From NCBI RefSeq assembly GCF_900143015.1, contig NZ_FSRT01000005.1, positions 46,264 to 110,263 on the forward strand: DNA of 64,000 bases, written 5' to 3'. Source of the DNA: Fibrobacter sp. UWB11 (GTDB lineage: Bacteria > Fibrobacterota > Fibrobacteria > Fibrobacterales > Fibrobacteraceae). Below are positions 34,468 to 43,435 of this stretch, piece after piece (the stretch's first letter is position 1; every line of letters begins with the position of its first letter). Under the pieces are notes generated by a model that saw only the letters and a list, made by a program, of their open reading frames with translations, ran no database searches and was not told where the DNA came from. The position numbers and the translations under genes are program-made.

Positions 34468-35537
34468 TACGTTCTCTCCATATCCAGAATAATTTTCGCA
34501 ATTTGGTCAGCAGCATCGGGCATGCCAAGCGTTTTAGCGGCTTCGCTCATTTTCTCCAGACGTTCTGTATCGTACAGGAGCGCTTCTACCTTATTCCAAA
34601 GATCGTTCGGTTCATCATCAAGTTCCACAAGAGCGGCCCCGGCGTGTTCAACAACGCGGGCATTGTGTTCCTGATGGTTTGCAGTTGCATGCGGGTACGG
34701 GAGCAAAATAGACGGTTTGCCAAACGCAAGAATTTCAGCAAGTCCCGAAGCTCCAGCACGGCTGATAATCAAATCAGCATGTTTCATGTACGCATAAATG
34801 TTATCCAAGAATCCGCGGACTGCAACGTTCGGCAAAATGCCAAGACGGTTGTTGATATCGTCCACGTTCTTTGCGCCCACCTGCCACACTACGCTAATAT
34901 CTTCGTGGGCGGCAATGCGGCCAATGCTTTCTTCAATCTTGTTGTTGATGCCCACAGCACCCTGGGAGCCACCGACAATGAACACGGCCTTACGACCTTC
35001 ACGGAATTCCACCGGACGAGCCAAGGAATCTGCAGCAGGCAAATCACGAATCGGGTTCCCAAGAATACGAGTCTTTTCTATCGGGAAACCCTTCATTGCT
35101 TCTTCAGAAGTAACAAAGACCGTCTTTGCGTAGCGAGCGCCGACCTTGTTTGCAATACCGGCAACAGCATTCTGTTCCTGCAAATAAACCGGCTTGCCCA
35201 TAGAACCTGCAGCAAGTACAATCGGGAGCGACACATAGCCACCCGTTGCAACAACAACATCGGGGTTCACCTTCTTCACAACACTCTTTGCACGAATGAG
35301 CGATTTCGAAAGTTTGAACGGCAAAGCCAAATTTTTAAGGAACGGTCCACGATGCAGAGGAACGGCCGAAATATATTCGTACGGCCAATCCTTAGCAACA
35401 AGGCGTTCTTCCATAGAATCCTTGCGGCCAGCAAACGTAATATCCGTAACACCCATCTTCTTTAAACTCTCGGCAATAGCCACTGCCGGGAATATGTGGC
35501 CACCAGTGCCACCGCAAACAAAGAGGAACTTTTTCAT
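34467..35537 (-). CDS. murG: UDP-GlcNAc:lipid I GlcNAc transferase MurG
   Basis: Product of 356 aa, GT-B fold. N-terminal 'VCGGTGGHIFPAVAIAESL', 'VVVATGGYVSLPIVLAAGSM', 'LQEQNAVAGIANK', then C-terminal donor site 'FIVGGSQGAVGINNKI', 'ISRAGASGLAEILAFGKPS' and 'PYPHATANHQEHNAR'. It makes lipid II at the inner face of the membrane. It overlaps ftsW by 4 bp (ATGA). Confidence 0.96.
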   Translation of the reverse strand: MKKFLFVCGGTGGHIFPAVAIAESLKKMGVTDITFAGRKDSMEERLVAKDWPYEYISAVPLHRGPFLKNLALPFKLSKSLIRAKSVVKKVNPDVVVATGGYVSLPIVLAAGSMGKPVYLQEQNAVAGIANKVGARYAKTVFVTSEEAMKGFPIEKTRILGNPIRDLPAADSLARPVEFREGRKAVFIVGGSQGAVGINNKIEESIGRIAAHEDISVVWQVGAKNVDDINNRLGILPNVAVRGFLDNIYAYMKHADLIISRAGASGLAEILAFGKPSILLPYPHATANHQEHNARVVEHAGAALVELDDEPNDLWNKVEALLYDTERLEKMSEAAKTLGMPDAADQIAKIILDMERT

Positions 35538-36709
35538 ATAGAACTCCTTCTTGTCCTAAAATTCATGAACGAACCCGTGTCGAACGAAACATTGTTGCTT
35601 ATATAAGGTTCACGAATGCTCTTTCCACTCGTCGGGCGCGAAATATTCAACAAAATTCCAATAAATGCTGCCGTAACCATCAAGTTCGTTCCGCCATAGC
35701 TAATAAACGGAAGCGGTTGACCAGTGGCCGGAATAAGCCTAACGCAAACACAAACGTGAATCACGAAATTCATGAACACCGAAGTCGTAAGCGCCACAGC
35801 CAAATACCTACCAAATCGAGTCGTCGAAGCCCTTGCAATGTTATAGCCCTGCGAGAACAAAATCGCAAAAGCAAGCAAGACCAAGAACGTACCCACAAAT
35901 CCAAATTCTTCACCAATCACAGCATACACAACGTCTTTATGCGCTTCGGGCAAGTAACCCAGCTTCTGTTCGCCCATGCCAATTCCAGTTCCGAGGAATC
36001 CGCCATTTCCGAGCGCTTCAAGAGCATGATCCACCTGGTACTGCGAATTCTTCATAGTGCCATCGTTAGTAAAGAACGCAAGAATACGCTGGCGGGTATG
36101 CGACTTGCAAAGCATCGCGATAATTCCCATCGGCACACTCACCAAAACGCCCAAGCCCACATACTTATAGTTCGCGCCTGCAATCATGAGCAGCACAAGC
36201 AACAACGTGCAGAACATGATAAACATCGAGTAGTTCGGCTGGCTCAAAAGCAGAACCGCAGAAATACCAAGAGGAACCGCTGGTTGGATAATCGTACACT
36301 TGAGCGACTTGATTTCGTCGCCCGCATCCGAAAGTTTCGAACAAATCCAAATGATAAACGCAAACTTCAAAATTTCAGAAGGCTGGATACCAAAAATCCA
36401 ACGAGAAGCACCCTTCGTCGCAACACCTGAAATGGTTGCTGCCAAAGTAAGGACAGCACCCACGCCAAAGATAAAGCGAGCAAGGACCTTCCACAACGCA
36501 TAATCAATCTTGCAGAACACCGCCAAAATAATCACCGAAGCAATAACCTTCGAAAGATGGGCCATGAGATAGTGTTCTGGGGACAAGTTCTTAGAAGATG
36601 CAACAGGGGCAGACGCAGAATAGATAATAGCTACGCCAAAGCACATTAATATTAATGTGACAAACAGCAAAAGCTTGTTCATTCCTTGTGTCTGAGCCGT
36701 TGAAGACAT
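35534..36709 (-). CDS. ftsW: SEDS-family peptidoglycan glycosyltransferase FtsW
   Basis: Product of 391 aa with about ten membrane segments. SEDS signatures: 'RWIFGIQPSEILKFAFIIW', 'QPNYSMFIMFCTLLLV', 'EAHKDVVYAVIGEEFGFVG', and 'PFISYGGTNLMVTAAFIGIL'. It polymerises septal glycan from lipid II with its partner FtsI. Its position between murF and murG in dcw supports FtsW over RodA. The predicted tail (FDTGSFMNFRTRRSSI) is cytoplasmic. The ribosome site is weak. Confidence 0.93.
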   Translation of the reverse strand: MSSTAQTQGMNKLLLFVTLILMCFGVAIIYSASAPVASSKNLSPEHYLMAHLSKVIASVIILAVFCKIDYALWKVLARFIFGVGAVLTLAATISGVATKGASRWIFGIQPSEILKFAFIIWICSKLSDAGDEIKSLKCTIIQPAVPLGISAVLLLSQPNYSMFIMFCTLLLVLLMIAGANYKYVGLGVLVSVPMGIIAMLCKSHTRQRILAFFTNDGTMKNSQYQVDHALEALGNGGFLGTGIGMGEQKLGYLPEAHKDVVYAVIGEEFGFVGTFLVLLAFAILFSQGYNIARASTTRFGRYLAVALTTSVFMNFVIHVCVCVRLIPATGQPLPFISYGGTNLMVTAAFIGILLNISRPTSGKSIREPYISNNVSFDTGSFMNFRTRRSSI

Positions 36710-36729
36710 TTTAACTACAAATCCCTACC

Positions 36730-38115
36730 TTAAAATCTGAGCACCGGCACCATGTGCAACAGAGCATCTACCACTCGTTCCATGTGCATGCCACGGCTAC
36801 CCTTCACCAAGACAACGTCACCTTCGGCAACCGTTTGGCTCAAGTGAGTCACAGCTTCATCGACAGTATCAAAATGGAACACATTCTTCATGCCGCGAGA
36901 CTTTGCGCCTTCGATATACTTTTTCGCATCGTTTCCGACAGCAAGGAGCAAGTCAAAATTCATTTCGGGAACCATGGCACCAATCTGCTTGTGCAAATTG
37001 CCGCTTTCCTTGCCGAGTTCAAGCATGTCGCCGAGTACAGCAATACGCAAACCTGCAACTTTCATGTTGCCAAGCGTCTGGAGAGCCATCTTCGTCGAAG
37101 ACGGATTTGCATTGTAGCAGTCCGAAATAATCTTGAAGCCGTTTGCCAACTTCACTTCCATGCGCATGCTCGTGGATGTAAAACCTGCAAGAGCCTTGGC
37201 AATATCGCCCTTCGGGATGCGGAAAGCTTCGCCCACGGCAATAGCAGCAAGAGCGTCATAAAGGTTGTGATCACCCGGAACATTCAGCGTAAAGTGCGTA
37301 CGGCCGACATAGAAATCAGCACAGAGGTTTTCGTTCCACTTGAGCTTTTCCGGCTTGATGACTCCTCGGCGCACACCGAACGTCACGACCTTGTAATTCT
37401 TGGTAGCCTTCACCTTGCAAAGACGTTCATCATCGGCGTTCACAATCAGCGTGCCGCCTTTTTTGAGGCCAGCCACAATGTTAATCTTTTCATTGAACAC
37501 GCCATCCAAATCGCCAAGGCGTTCCAAGTGGCTCGCGCCAATGTTCGTAATCACGGCAACATCCGGTTCAGTGGCCAAAGAAAGCGGGCGGATTTCGTCC
37601 GGGCCGCTCGTGCCCATTTCCACAACAGCGGCTTCATGACTGTGTTTCAGCTGGAACAAAGTCATCGGAACACCGATATGGTTGTTGAAGTTACCCTGCG
37701 TGGCATGGGTATTGTACTTCATGGAAAGTACGGCCTTCGTCATTTCCTTTGTAGTCGTCTTGCCGTTACTGCCGGTAATAGCGACCTTCTTCAACTTGAA
37801 AAGTCTTTGATAGCCCTTAGCAAGCTTCAAGAGAGCCTTTGTCGTATCATCGACCGGAGCGTACATCTTGAAATTCGGATCGATAGCAGTTTGGTTTACA
37901 ACGCTCATCAGAGCTCCATCCTTTTCCATTTGAGATATAAACTGGTGGGCATCAAAACGGGCCCCTTTAATCGGCCAAAAGACAACGCCCTTGGCTTTTT
38001 CACGAGAATCCATGCAGAGATTCACCTTGCGTTTCAAGGTGCGAGCCGGAACGCCGACAGCTTCGGTTTCCAGAATCTCGAGCATTTCGCCAATTGTCAA
38101 ATCAAGCTTTAGCAT
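36730..38115 (-). CDS. murF: UDP-MurNAc-tripeptide--D-Ala-D-Ala ligase MurF
   Basis: Product of 461 aa. Features: 'CMDSREKAKGVVFWPIKGAR', ATP site 'VAITGSNGKTTTKEMTKAVL', 'HATQGNFNNHIGVPMTLFQL', 'VVEMGTSGPDEIRPLS' and 'ISDCYNANPSSTKMALQTL', all typical of MurF. It adds D-Ala-D-Ala to complete the UDP-MurNAc-pentapeptide. It overlaps the murE end by 7 bp. After it, mraY and murD, expected here in most dcw clusters, are absent. Confidence 0.95.
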   Translation of the reverse strand: MLKLDLTIGEMLEILETEAVGVPARTLKRKVNLCMDSREKAKGVVFWPIKGARFDAHQFISQMEKDGALMSVVNQTAIDPNFKMYAPVDDTTKALLKLAKGYQRLFKLKKVAITGSNGKTTTKEMTKAVLSMKYNTHATQGNFNNHIGVPMTLFQLKHSHEAAVVEMGTSGPDEIRPLSLATEPDVAVITNIGASHLERLGDLDGVFNEKINIVAGLKKGGTLIVNADDERLCKVKATKNYKVVTFGVRRGVIKPEKLKWNENLCADFYVGRTHFTLNVPGDHNLYDALAAIAVGEAFRIPKGDIAKALAGFTSTSMRMEVKLANGFKIISDCYNANPSSTKMALQTLGNMKVAGLRIAVLGDMLELGKESGNLHKQIGAMVPEMNFDLLLAVGNDAKKYIEGAKSRGMKNVFHFDTVDEAVTHLSQTVAEGDVVLVKGSRGMHMERVVDALLHMVPVLRF

Positions 38116-39524
38116 TGTTCCATAGCCTTCATCGCAATTTCACGATCGTCAAAATGATGTTTAGTCTTACCAATGATTTGGTAATCTTCATGGCCCTTGC
38201 CTGCAATCACAAGCCAGTCGCCACTCTTGAGTTCCGCACAAGCGCGATTAATCGCTTCTTCGCGGTTTTCTACAACTTCAAACTTGTCCGTCGTCATGCC
38301 AGCGCGAACGTCAGCGATGATGTCGGCAGGCTTTTCCGTACGTGGATTGTCCGACGTGAGCCAAGCCTTGTCTGCAATACGTTCGGCAATGCCCCCCATA
38401 ATCGGGCGCTTTGTCTTATCGCGGTCGCCACCGCAACCAAATACGGTCGAAAGCTTGCCGCGGCAAAGGCTACGGGCCGTATTCAAAACACGTTCAAGAG
38501 CATCCGGCGTGTGGGCGTAATCCACAATCACGTGCTTGCCATCCTTGCTCCAGACCTTTTCAAAACGACCCGGAACGCGGACATTTGCAATGGCCTTGCG
38601 CATAGCATCTTCAGGGAGCGCAAGCGCATGAGCCCAAGAAAGCACCAACAACACGTTATCTACGTTAAATTCGCCACAAAGCGGAGTTTCAAACTTTTCC
38701 GTTGCAATCATCGGAAGCGTAAATTCAAGACCATCTTCCGTGCTCTTCACTTCGCCAAACGGCTTTACATCGGCCTTGGCCTTGCCCAGTCTCGAAACAG
38801 CCACCTTGCGGCAATCGAGAGAATTGAAAAGTTTTTCGCCATGTTCATCATCAATATTGATTACGGCGACACCATTTTCGGCAAGGTACTTCGTAAAGAG
38901 CAATTTCTTTGCTTCAAAGTAAGCATCCATCGTCTTATGGTAATCAAGATGATCTTGCGTCAAGTTGCTAAAGAGTCCGCTTCTGTAATGGATACCCGCA
39001 ACGCGTCCCTGGTGGAGCGAATGTGAAGACGTTTCCATCACAAGGTCAGTACAGCCGGCGTCTACGGCGCGGGCTGCAAAAGCATAAAGGTCCAAAAGAC
39101 CCGGAGTCGTAAGCGTCGCAGGCACGGACTTGTCACCAATCTTGTTCAAGATGGTGCCAAGAAGGGCCACCTTGTGGCCCGCGGCTTCGAGCATCGCGTT
39201 CATAAGGAACGCGCTGGTCGTCTTGCCGTTCGTGCCGGTAACCGCATGGCAAGTCAACTTGCTAAACGGATCCTTGTAAAATATCCTTGCGGCTTCAAGA
39301 CGTGCAGCCTTGACGTCAGGCACCTGAATCCATTTAGACGTAAGCCCTTCCGGAGCAATCGTCTCGCCCACAACAGCCACGGCGCCAGCCGCAATTGCAC
39401 TACGGGCAAATGCTTCGTACCCTTCCGTCGGAACGGAGAAGAACAAATTCCCCGGTTTCACACGGCGGGAATCATCACAAAGCCCCGTCACGGACAACTT
39501 TTCCATAAGTCCTTCCGAAATCAT
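38109..39524 (-). CDS. murE: UDP-MurNAc-L-Ala-D-Glu--meso-diaminopimelate ligase MurE
   Basis: Product of 471 aa from ATG 39524, which shares its A with the ftsI TGA and has AAAGGAG upstream. Motifs: 'CDDSRRVKPGNLFFSVPTEG', ATP site 'AVTGTNGKTTSAFLMNAML', 'METSSHSLHQGRVAGIHYRS', 'NLTQDHLDYHKTMDAYFEAK'. The specificity loop 'TSDNPRTEKPADIIADV' contains DNPR, the known signature for meso-diaminopimelate over lysine. It therefore predicts DAP-type peptidoglycan for this organism. Confidence 0.96.
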   Translation of the reverse strand: MISEGLMEKLSVTGLCDDSRRVKPGNLFFSVPTEGYEAFARSAIAAGAVAVVGETIAPEGLTSKWIQVPDVKAARLEAARIFYKDPFSKLTCHAVTGTNGKTTSAFLMNAMLEAAGHKVALLGTILNKIGDKSVPATLTTPGLLDLYAFAARAVDAGCTDLVMETSSHSLHQGRVAGIHYRSGLFSNLTQDHLDYHKTMDAYFEAKKLLFTKYLAENGVAVINIDDEHGEKLFNSLDCRKVAVSRLGKAKADVKPFGEVKSTEDGLEFTLPMIATEKFETPLCGEFNVDNVLLVLSWAHALALPEDAMRKAIANVRVPGRFEKVWSKDGKHVIVDYAHTPDALERVLNTARSLCRGKLSTVFGCGGDRDKTKRPIMGGIAERIADKAWLTSDNPRTEKPADIIADVRAGMTTDKFEVVENREEAINRACAELKSGDWLVIAGKGHEDYQIIGKTKHHFDDREIAMKAMEQC

Positions 39525-41410
39525 CAGCTTTTCTCCTTTAAGGTCAACTTGCAAATCGCCCCCTTCTGCAAAGTTTCTTCAGCCTTGGGTTCCTGAGCGA
39601 CTACACGTCCCTTTCCTGTATATTCAACATTCATGCGGATGTTCCCCATCACTTCGAGAGCATCCTTTAAAGAAAGTCCTTGCAAGTTCGGCATACGGCT
39701 TGCCACTGCATCGCCGAGCAAAAGCGTTTTTCCATTGACCAAGCCCGCATCGACACGTTCCGAAATCACGCGGAGTCCCTTGCCTTCAAAGCGGACAGGG
39801 CAACGATGCTTCTTTGCGTATTCCTTAGCCGAAGAAACGGTCATTCCCGCAAAATCCTTATCGCACGGAGAACCCAGCTTTACCTGCTTTAAGTTATGTG
39901 CAAGCGGGGAAAGCGCCGGATGGTAATAAATCCCTTCCATGATGCGGCGGAAAATCGGACCTGCAGTAAGGCCACCCACATGTTTTCCTTGCGGGTCATC
40001 GACAAGCACCAAGCACACATAGCGCGTATCTTCGGACGGAGCAAGACCAATAAACGAAGCCACCTGGGAATTACGGTCATAGGAGCGGGTCAAGTGATTG
40101 TACTTTTCTGCAGTACCCGTCTTGCCGCCAAACAAAACATCCGTAAGTTTCTGCGATGCAACACGCTTTGCCGTACCGCTGTTCACCACGCGATTGAGCA
40201 TCTTGCGAATCGTTGCAGCCGTCTTTTCAGAAACTACTCTGCGGAGTTCTACCGGCTTGTTCCTTTCGACAACATCACCATTAGAATTGCGCCATTCCTT
40301 TACAATCTGCGGGCGCATGAGCTTACCGCCATTGGCAATAGCGGCATAAGCCATCACCATCTGGATCGGCGTTACAGAAACAGCGTGGCCAAAGCCCATC
40401 GTCTTTAACGTTCTGTCGTCACGTGTGAGTTCCGTCGGCGTCAACAGTCTGCCGTTTTCTTCGCCTTCGTAATTATCAAAAGCTCTTGTGCCAATACCAA
40501 ATGCGCGGGCCATTTTAAACAAACGTTCGGCGCCCACTTCAGAGGCAATCTTTGCAAATACAATGTTCGAAGACTGCACCATCGCTTCGCTCATGTCCAT
40601 GTCGCCATAAACGTGCGTATCGCAAATCTTTTCGGATCTCGGGTTCCACTGCCAGCAACGTCCTTCGTTCACAAAAATCTTGTTCGGGCTAACGGCATTA
40701 TTTTCAAGCGCCGCAGCAGCCGTAATCACCTTGAACGTAGAGCCCGGTTCATACGACATCGAAATGATTTCATTTTTCGACATGCGGCCGACACCCTGAT
40801 TCTTGGAGTTCGGGTCAAATGTCGGGTAACTCGCCATCGCAAGGATTTCACCCGTGTACGGATCCACGACAACAGCGCTCGCGCTCGTTGCCATAAATTC
40901 AGCAACACCGTCCTTCAAAGCCTTTTCGACGATTTCCTGCATGTTACGGTCAATCGTCAAAACAAGATTCAGGCCAGACTTTGCTTCGACCACATTCTTC
41001 GAGCGGTAATAAACTTCACGGCGATGCACATCCTGCACGCTCACGCGAAGCCCTTCATCACCACGGAGGCTATCGTCGTAAATTTTTTCCATGCCCATGC
41101 TGCCGATACCATTATAGCCCACCTTGCCTACAATCTGCGATGCAAGCGAGCCCTGCAAGAACAAACGACTATAACCCAAATTGTCGCTCGTATCGCGCAT
41201 GCTTTCGGCAAACACAATGCCATTACGGTCCATAATCGAACCGCGTTCCGCATACAAGTTCTTCGTATGTGTCACCATAGACTTTGTATTCACCTGATAA
41301 AGATTGCGGTTCATCACCTGGATATCAAACGTCTGGAAAACCAAAACGACAATCGTGCAAAGCACAAGGCTCTTCAATATGAACAGGGGATCTGCGCCGT
41401 ATTTATTCAT
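39524..41410 (-). CDS. ftsI: Septal transpeptidase FtsI (PBP3) with C-terminal PASTA region
   Basis: Product of 628 aa. N-terminal membrane anchor about 9-30, dimerisation domain ('LYAERGSIMDRNGIVFAES'), transpeptidase domain with all three active-site motifs: STFK at 224-227, SSN at 280-282 and KTG at 430-432. The last 100 residues contain at least one PASTA repeat (VASRMPNLQGLSLKDALEVM … GAICKLTLKEK), as in Spo/Pbp2x-type enzymes but not E. coli PBP3. It crosslinks septal peptidoglycan with FtsW. The start overlaps ftsL by 8 bp, with GGGGAG upstream. Confidence 0.95.
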   Translation of the reverse strand: MNKYGADPLFILKSLVLCTIVVLVFQTFDIQVMNRNLYQVNTKSMVTHTKNLYAERGSIMDRNGIVFAESMRDTSDNLGYSRLFLQGSLASQIVGKVGYNGIGSMGMEKIYDDSLRGDEGLRVSVQDVHRREVYYRSKNVVEAKSGLNLVLTIDRNMQEIVEKALKDGVAEFMATSASAVVVDPYTGEILAMASYPTFDPNSKNQGVGRMSKNEIISMSYEPGSTFKVITAAAALENNAVSPNKIFVNEGRCWQWNPRSEKICDTHVYGDMDMSEAMVQSSNIVFAKIASEVGAERLFKMARAFGIGTRAFDNYEGEENGRLLTPTELTRDDRTLKTMGFGHAVSVTPIQMVMAYAAIANGGKLMRPQIVKEWRNSNGDVVERNKPVELRRVVSEKTAATIRKMLNRVVNSGTAKRVASQKLTDVLFGGKTGTAEKYNHLTRSYDRNSQVASFIGLAPSEDTRYVCLVLVDDPQGKHVGGLTAGPIFRRIMEGIYYHPALSPLAHNLKQVKLGSPCDKDFAGMTVSSAKEYAKKHRCPVRFEGKGLRVISERVDAGLVNGKTLLLGDAVASRMPNLQGLSLKDALEVMGNIRMNVEYTGKGRVVAQEPKAEETLQKGAICKLTLKEKS

Positions 41411-41720
41411 TCGACTCCCCCGTTATCATGACTTTTACCGGTACCTCGTAAAGACCGAGGCCCGTCTGTTCCGCAAACTTTGCCAAGTGGCTCATGGAAG
41501 TAAGCTTGTTGATTTCGTAATCCTTCAAAAGAATTTCACGATTGAGCAAGCTTGCCTTTTCCCTTAATCCATAGAAAGTGCCATAAAGACGGTTGATGCG
41601 GTTCTGCATGTACACCGGGAACATGCACGCTGCCGTAATCATGAGAACGAACAAGAACACAATTCTCATGACACCGCCCCTTCCGGAATTTACTGACAAA
41701 TTCTGCTCATCCTTAGTCAT
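41403..41720 (-). CDS. ftsL: FtsL-like division protein
   Basis: Product of 105 aa, bitopic: a short cytoplasmic head, one membrane segment about 18-37 (MRIVFLFVLMITAACMFPVY), then a predicted coiled coil with a leucine-rich pattern (GLREKASLLNREILLKDYEINKL) and a short tail. The size, topology and position between rsmH and ftsI identify it as FtsL. Sequence similarity alone would be too weak, as is normal for this family. It forms the FtsQ-FtsL-FtsB complex. It overlaps rsmH by 4 bp (ATGA). Confidence 0.8.
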   Translation of the reverse strand: MTKDEQNLSVNSGRGGVMRIVFLFVLMITAACMFPVYMQNRINRLYGTFYGLREKASLLNREILLKDYEINKLTSMSHLAKFAEQTGLGLYEVPVKVMITGESNE

Positions 41721-42730
41721 ACTCTTTCATAAATCCTAAGCTTTGCAGAACGTGCCCGACTGTTCCTGTTGATTTCATCGGCCGAGGGCAAAATCGGCTT
41801 ACGGTTCACTTTCTTTAAACGTTGGTGGTTTCCACCGCACATGCACACCGGCAAGTTTTCCGGGCAAATACATGCTTTTTCAAATTCAGCAGCAGTTTCC
41901 TTGACACAGCGGTCTTCCACGGAGTGGTAGCTCATGACGACCAAACGACCGCCCACCTTGAGGCAGTCTACCGCAGCGCGGATGCTATCTTCAATCTGTT
42001 TGAGTTCGCCATTCACTTCCATGCGGATAGCCTGGAACACGCGAGCCAAAAGGCTATTCGCGTCACGGCGCTTGTCCGGGAATACGGCTTCAACAACGGC
42101 CTTGATATCGCTCGGGAGCACATCGCGGCCTTCGGTGGCAATTTCTCCCACTTTTTCCTTAATGCGGGTCGCGAGTTTAAATGCACGATCCATATCGGCA
42201 TTCTTGCGGAGTGCAGCCGCAAAATCATCTTCGCTTACCGTGCGGAGCCATTCCTGTGCAGATACATTTTCGCGACGATCCATACGCAAATCAAGCGGAT
42301 TGTCGCCAACAAACGTAAAACCACGGCTAGAGTCATCTACCTGATGGCTGCTGATGCCGAGATCGTAAAGGACGCCATCGAGTGTATTTGGCGCAATTTC
42401 ATTTCCGAGTTCGCTAAACGGAACCGGATGGACAATAAACTTCGGTGCAACATTAGCAAGACGCTTCGTTGCAAACTGGACCGCTTCATCATCGCGGTCA
42501 AACGCATGGAGCGTGCCCTCGGAATCAAGCTTTTGGGCAATAGCGTAAGAATGGCCGCCACCGCCAAGCGTGCAGTCCGAATAGGTGCCGTTCGGCTTGA
42601 TGTTCAAGCCTTCAAGGCATTCCTTGAGCATTACCGGATCGTGATAGAATTCTCTCCCTTGAACCCCAGCGACCGCGGCTTCCGAAATTTCATTTACATG
42701 TACTGACTTGCGGAGATTGTTATCTGCCAT
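41717..42730 (-). CDS. rsmH: 16S rRNA m4C1402 methyltransferase RsmH (MraW)
   Basis: Product of 337 aa. It begins with a 26-residue extension, then 'YHDPVMLKECLEGLNI', the SAM site 'CTLGGGGHSYAIAQKL' and 'HAFDRDDEA', 'LYDLGISSHQVDDSSRGFTF', 'LDLRMDR', and 'VMSYHSVEDRCVKE'. It N4-methylates C1402 of 16S rRNA. The ribosome site GGAGGGGGATA is excellent. It overlaps mraZ by 11 bp. Second gene of dcw. Confidence 0.95.
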   Translation of the reverse strand: MADNNLRKSVHVNEISEAAVAGVQGREFYHDPVMLKECLEGLNIKPNGTYSDCTLGGGGHSYAIAQKLDSEGTLHAFDRDDEAVQFATKRLANVAPKFIVHPVPFSELGNEIAPNTLDGVLYDLGISSHQVDDSSRGFTFVGDNPLDLRMDRRENVSAQEWLRTVSEDDFAAALRKNADMDRAFKLATRIKEKVGEIATEGRDVLPSDIKAVVEAVFPDKRRDANSLLARVFQAIRMEVNGELKQIEDSIRAAVDCLKVGGRLVVMSYHSVEDRCVKETAAEFEKACICPENLPVCMCGGNHQRLKKVNRKPILPSADEINRNSRARSAKLRIYERV

Positions 42731-43202
42731 TATCCCCCTCCGTCAAGCCTTCACCATAGAACGCGGCATCGAAAGCTTCGATTGCTTCATTTGTCTGCAA
42801 TCCATACTTTTCGTTGTAACGTTCAGGATTCCATAATTCGAGAGTCTTACCGCGGGCCTGGACATAAAGAACTTCGTCTTTAAGGCCGGCATACTCCAAT
42901 AAAATCTTGGGGAGTAAAATGCGATTCTGGCCATCCATCTCCACAACTGTGGGGCTGAGGCCTCTCCGAACTAAATCGGCTTGACGGCGGTCGGACCTAG
43001 CATCCAAGTCCGCCATGAATTTCTCAAACTCGGATAGGACGAACAACCGGAGGGTGCGGTCCGGGCCACGAGTGACCACGAACTCATTCCCTTCGGACGC
43101 CGAAAGCTGACGACGGAATTCCCTAGGGAAGGAGGTCCTTCCCTTTCCATCGATCGCCGTTTGGGCTTGTCCTATGAAAGAAGTGAAATTCATATTTGAC
43201 AC
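42720..43202 (-). CDS. mraZ: Transcriptional regulator MraZ
   Basis: Product of 160 aa with two AbrB-like MraZ half-domains: 'AIDGKGRTSFPREFRRQL' and 'MDGQNRILLPKILLEYAGL'. MraZ forms rings and binds TGGGN direct repeats in its own promoter to repress or tune the dcw operon. Two such boxes lie in the promoter here. ATG 43202 and the in-frame ATG 43193 are both possible and neither has a strong Shine-Dalgarno site. A 20-residue tail extends beyond the second domain. Confidence 0.95.
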   Translation of the reverse strand: MSNMNFTSFIGQAQTAIDGKGRTSFPREFRRQLSASEGNEFVVTRGPDRTLRLFVLSEFEKFMADLDARSDRRQADLVRRGLSPTVVEMDGQNRILLPKILLEYAGLKDEVLYVQARGKTLELWNPERYNEKYGLQTNEAIEAFDAAFYGEGLTEGDNGR

Positions 43203-43232
43203 ATTTTACCACAACACTTATCACACGTGGTA

Positions 43233-43261
43233 AATATACCCACTTTCACCCACGGTGGCAA
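43233..43261 (-). promoter_or_regulatory. dcw operon promoter with MraZ-type boxes
   Basis: Minus strand: TTGCCA (43261-43256), 17-bp spacer, TATATT (43238-43233). Two TGGGT boxes (43252-43248 and 43242-43238) lie exactly 10 bp apart within the spacer, the arrangement known for MraZ operators in other bacteria (TGGGN with 5-bp gaps). A third box is not visible. The predicted leader is about 25 nt. Confidence 0.8.
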
Positions 43262-43327
43262 CATGATTCAGGGGTCGAGCTTAAAAAAAGCATACTTTTG
43301 GCCCTAGATGTGCAAAATTTTACACAG

Positions 43328-43369
43328 AAATTTGCTCATTTGAGCAAATTTTTAAAATTTCAAGATAAT
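43328..43369 (+). promoter_or_regulatory. Palindromic operator candidate overlapping the FliB-like gene promoter
   Basis: Perfect inverted repeat AAATTTGCTCA-TT-TGAGCAAATTT (43328-43351). Its right arm contains a possible -35 (TTGAGC, 43340-43345) spaced 18 bp from GATAAT (43364-43369). The surrounding genes diverge, so a terminator is not needed here and a repressor site is the better reading. Confidence 0.5.
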
Positions 43370-43435
43370 ATTTACGTAAGAAATTTGTTAGAAGTGGATA
43401 TTGGTTGGCAGTCATCGAATTCCTAATTTTATTCC

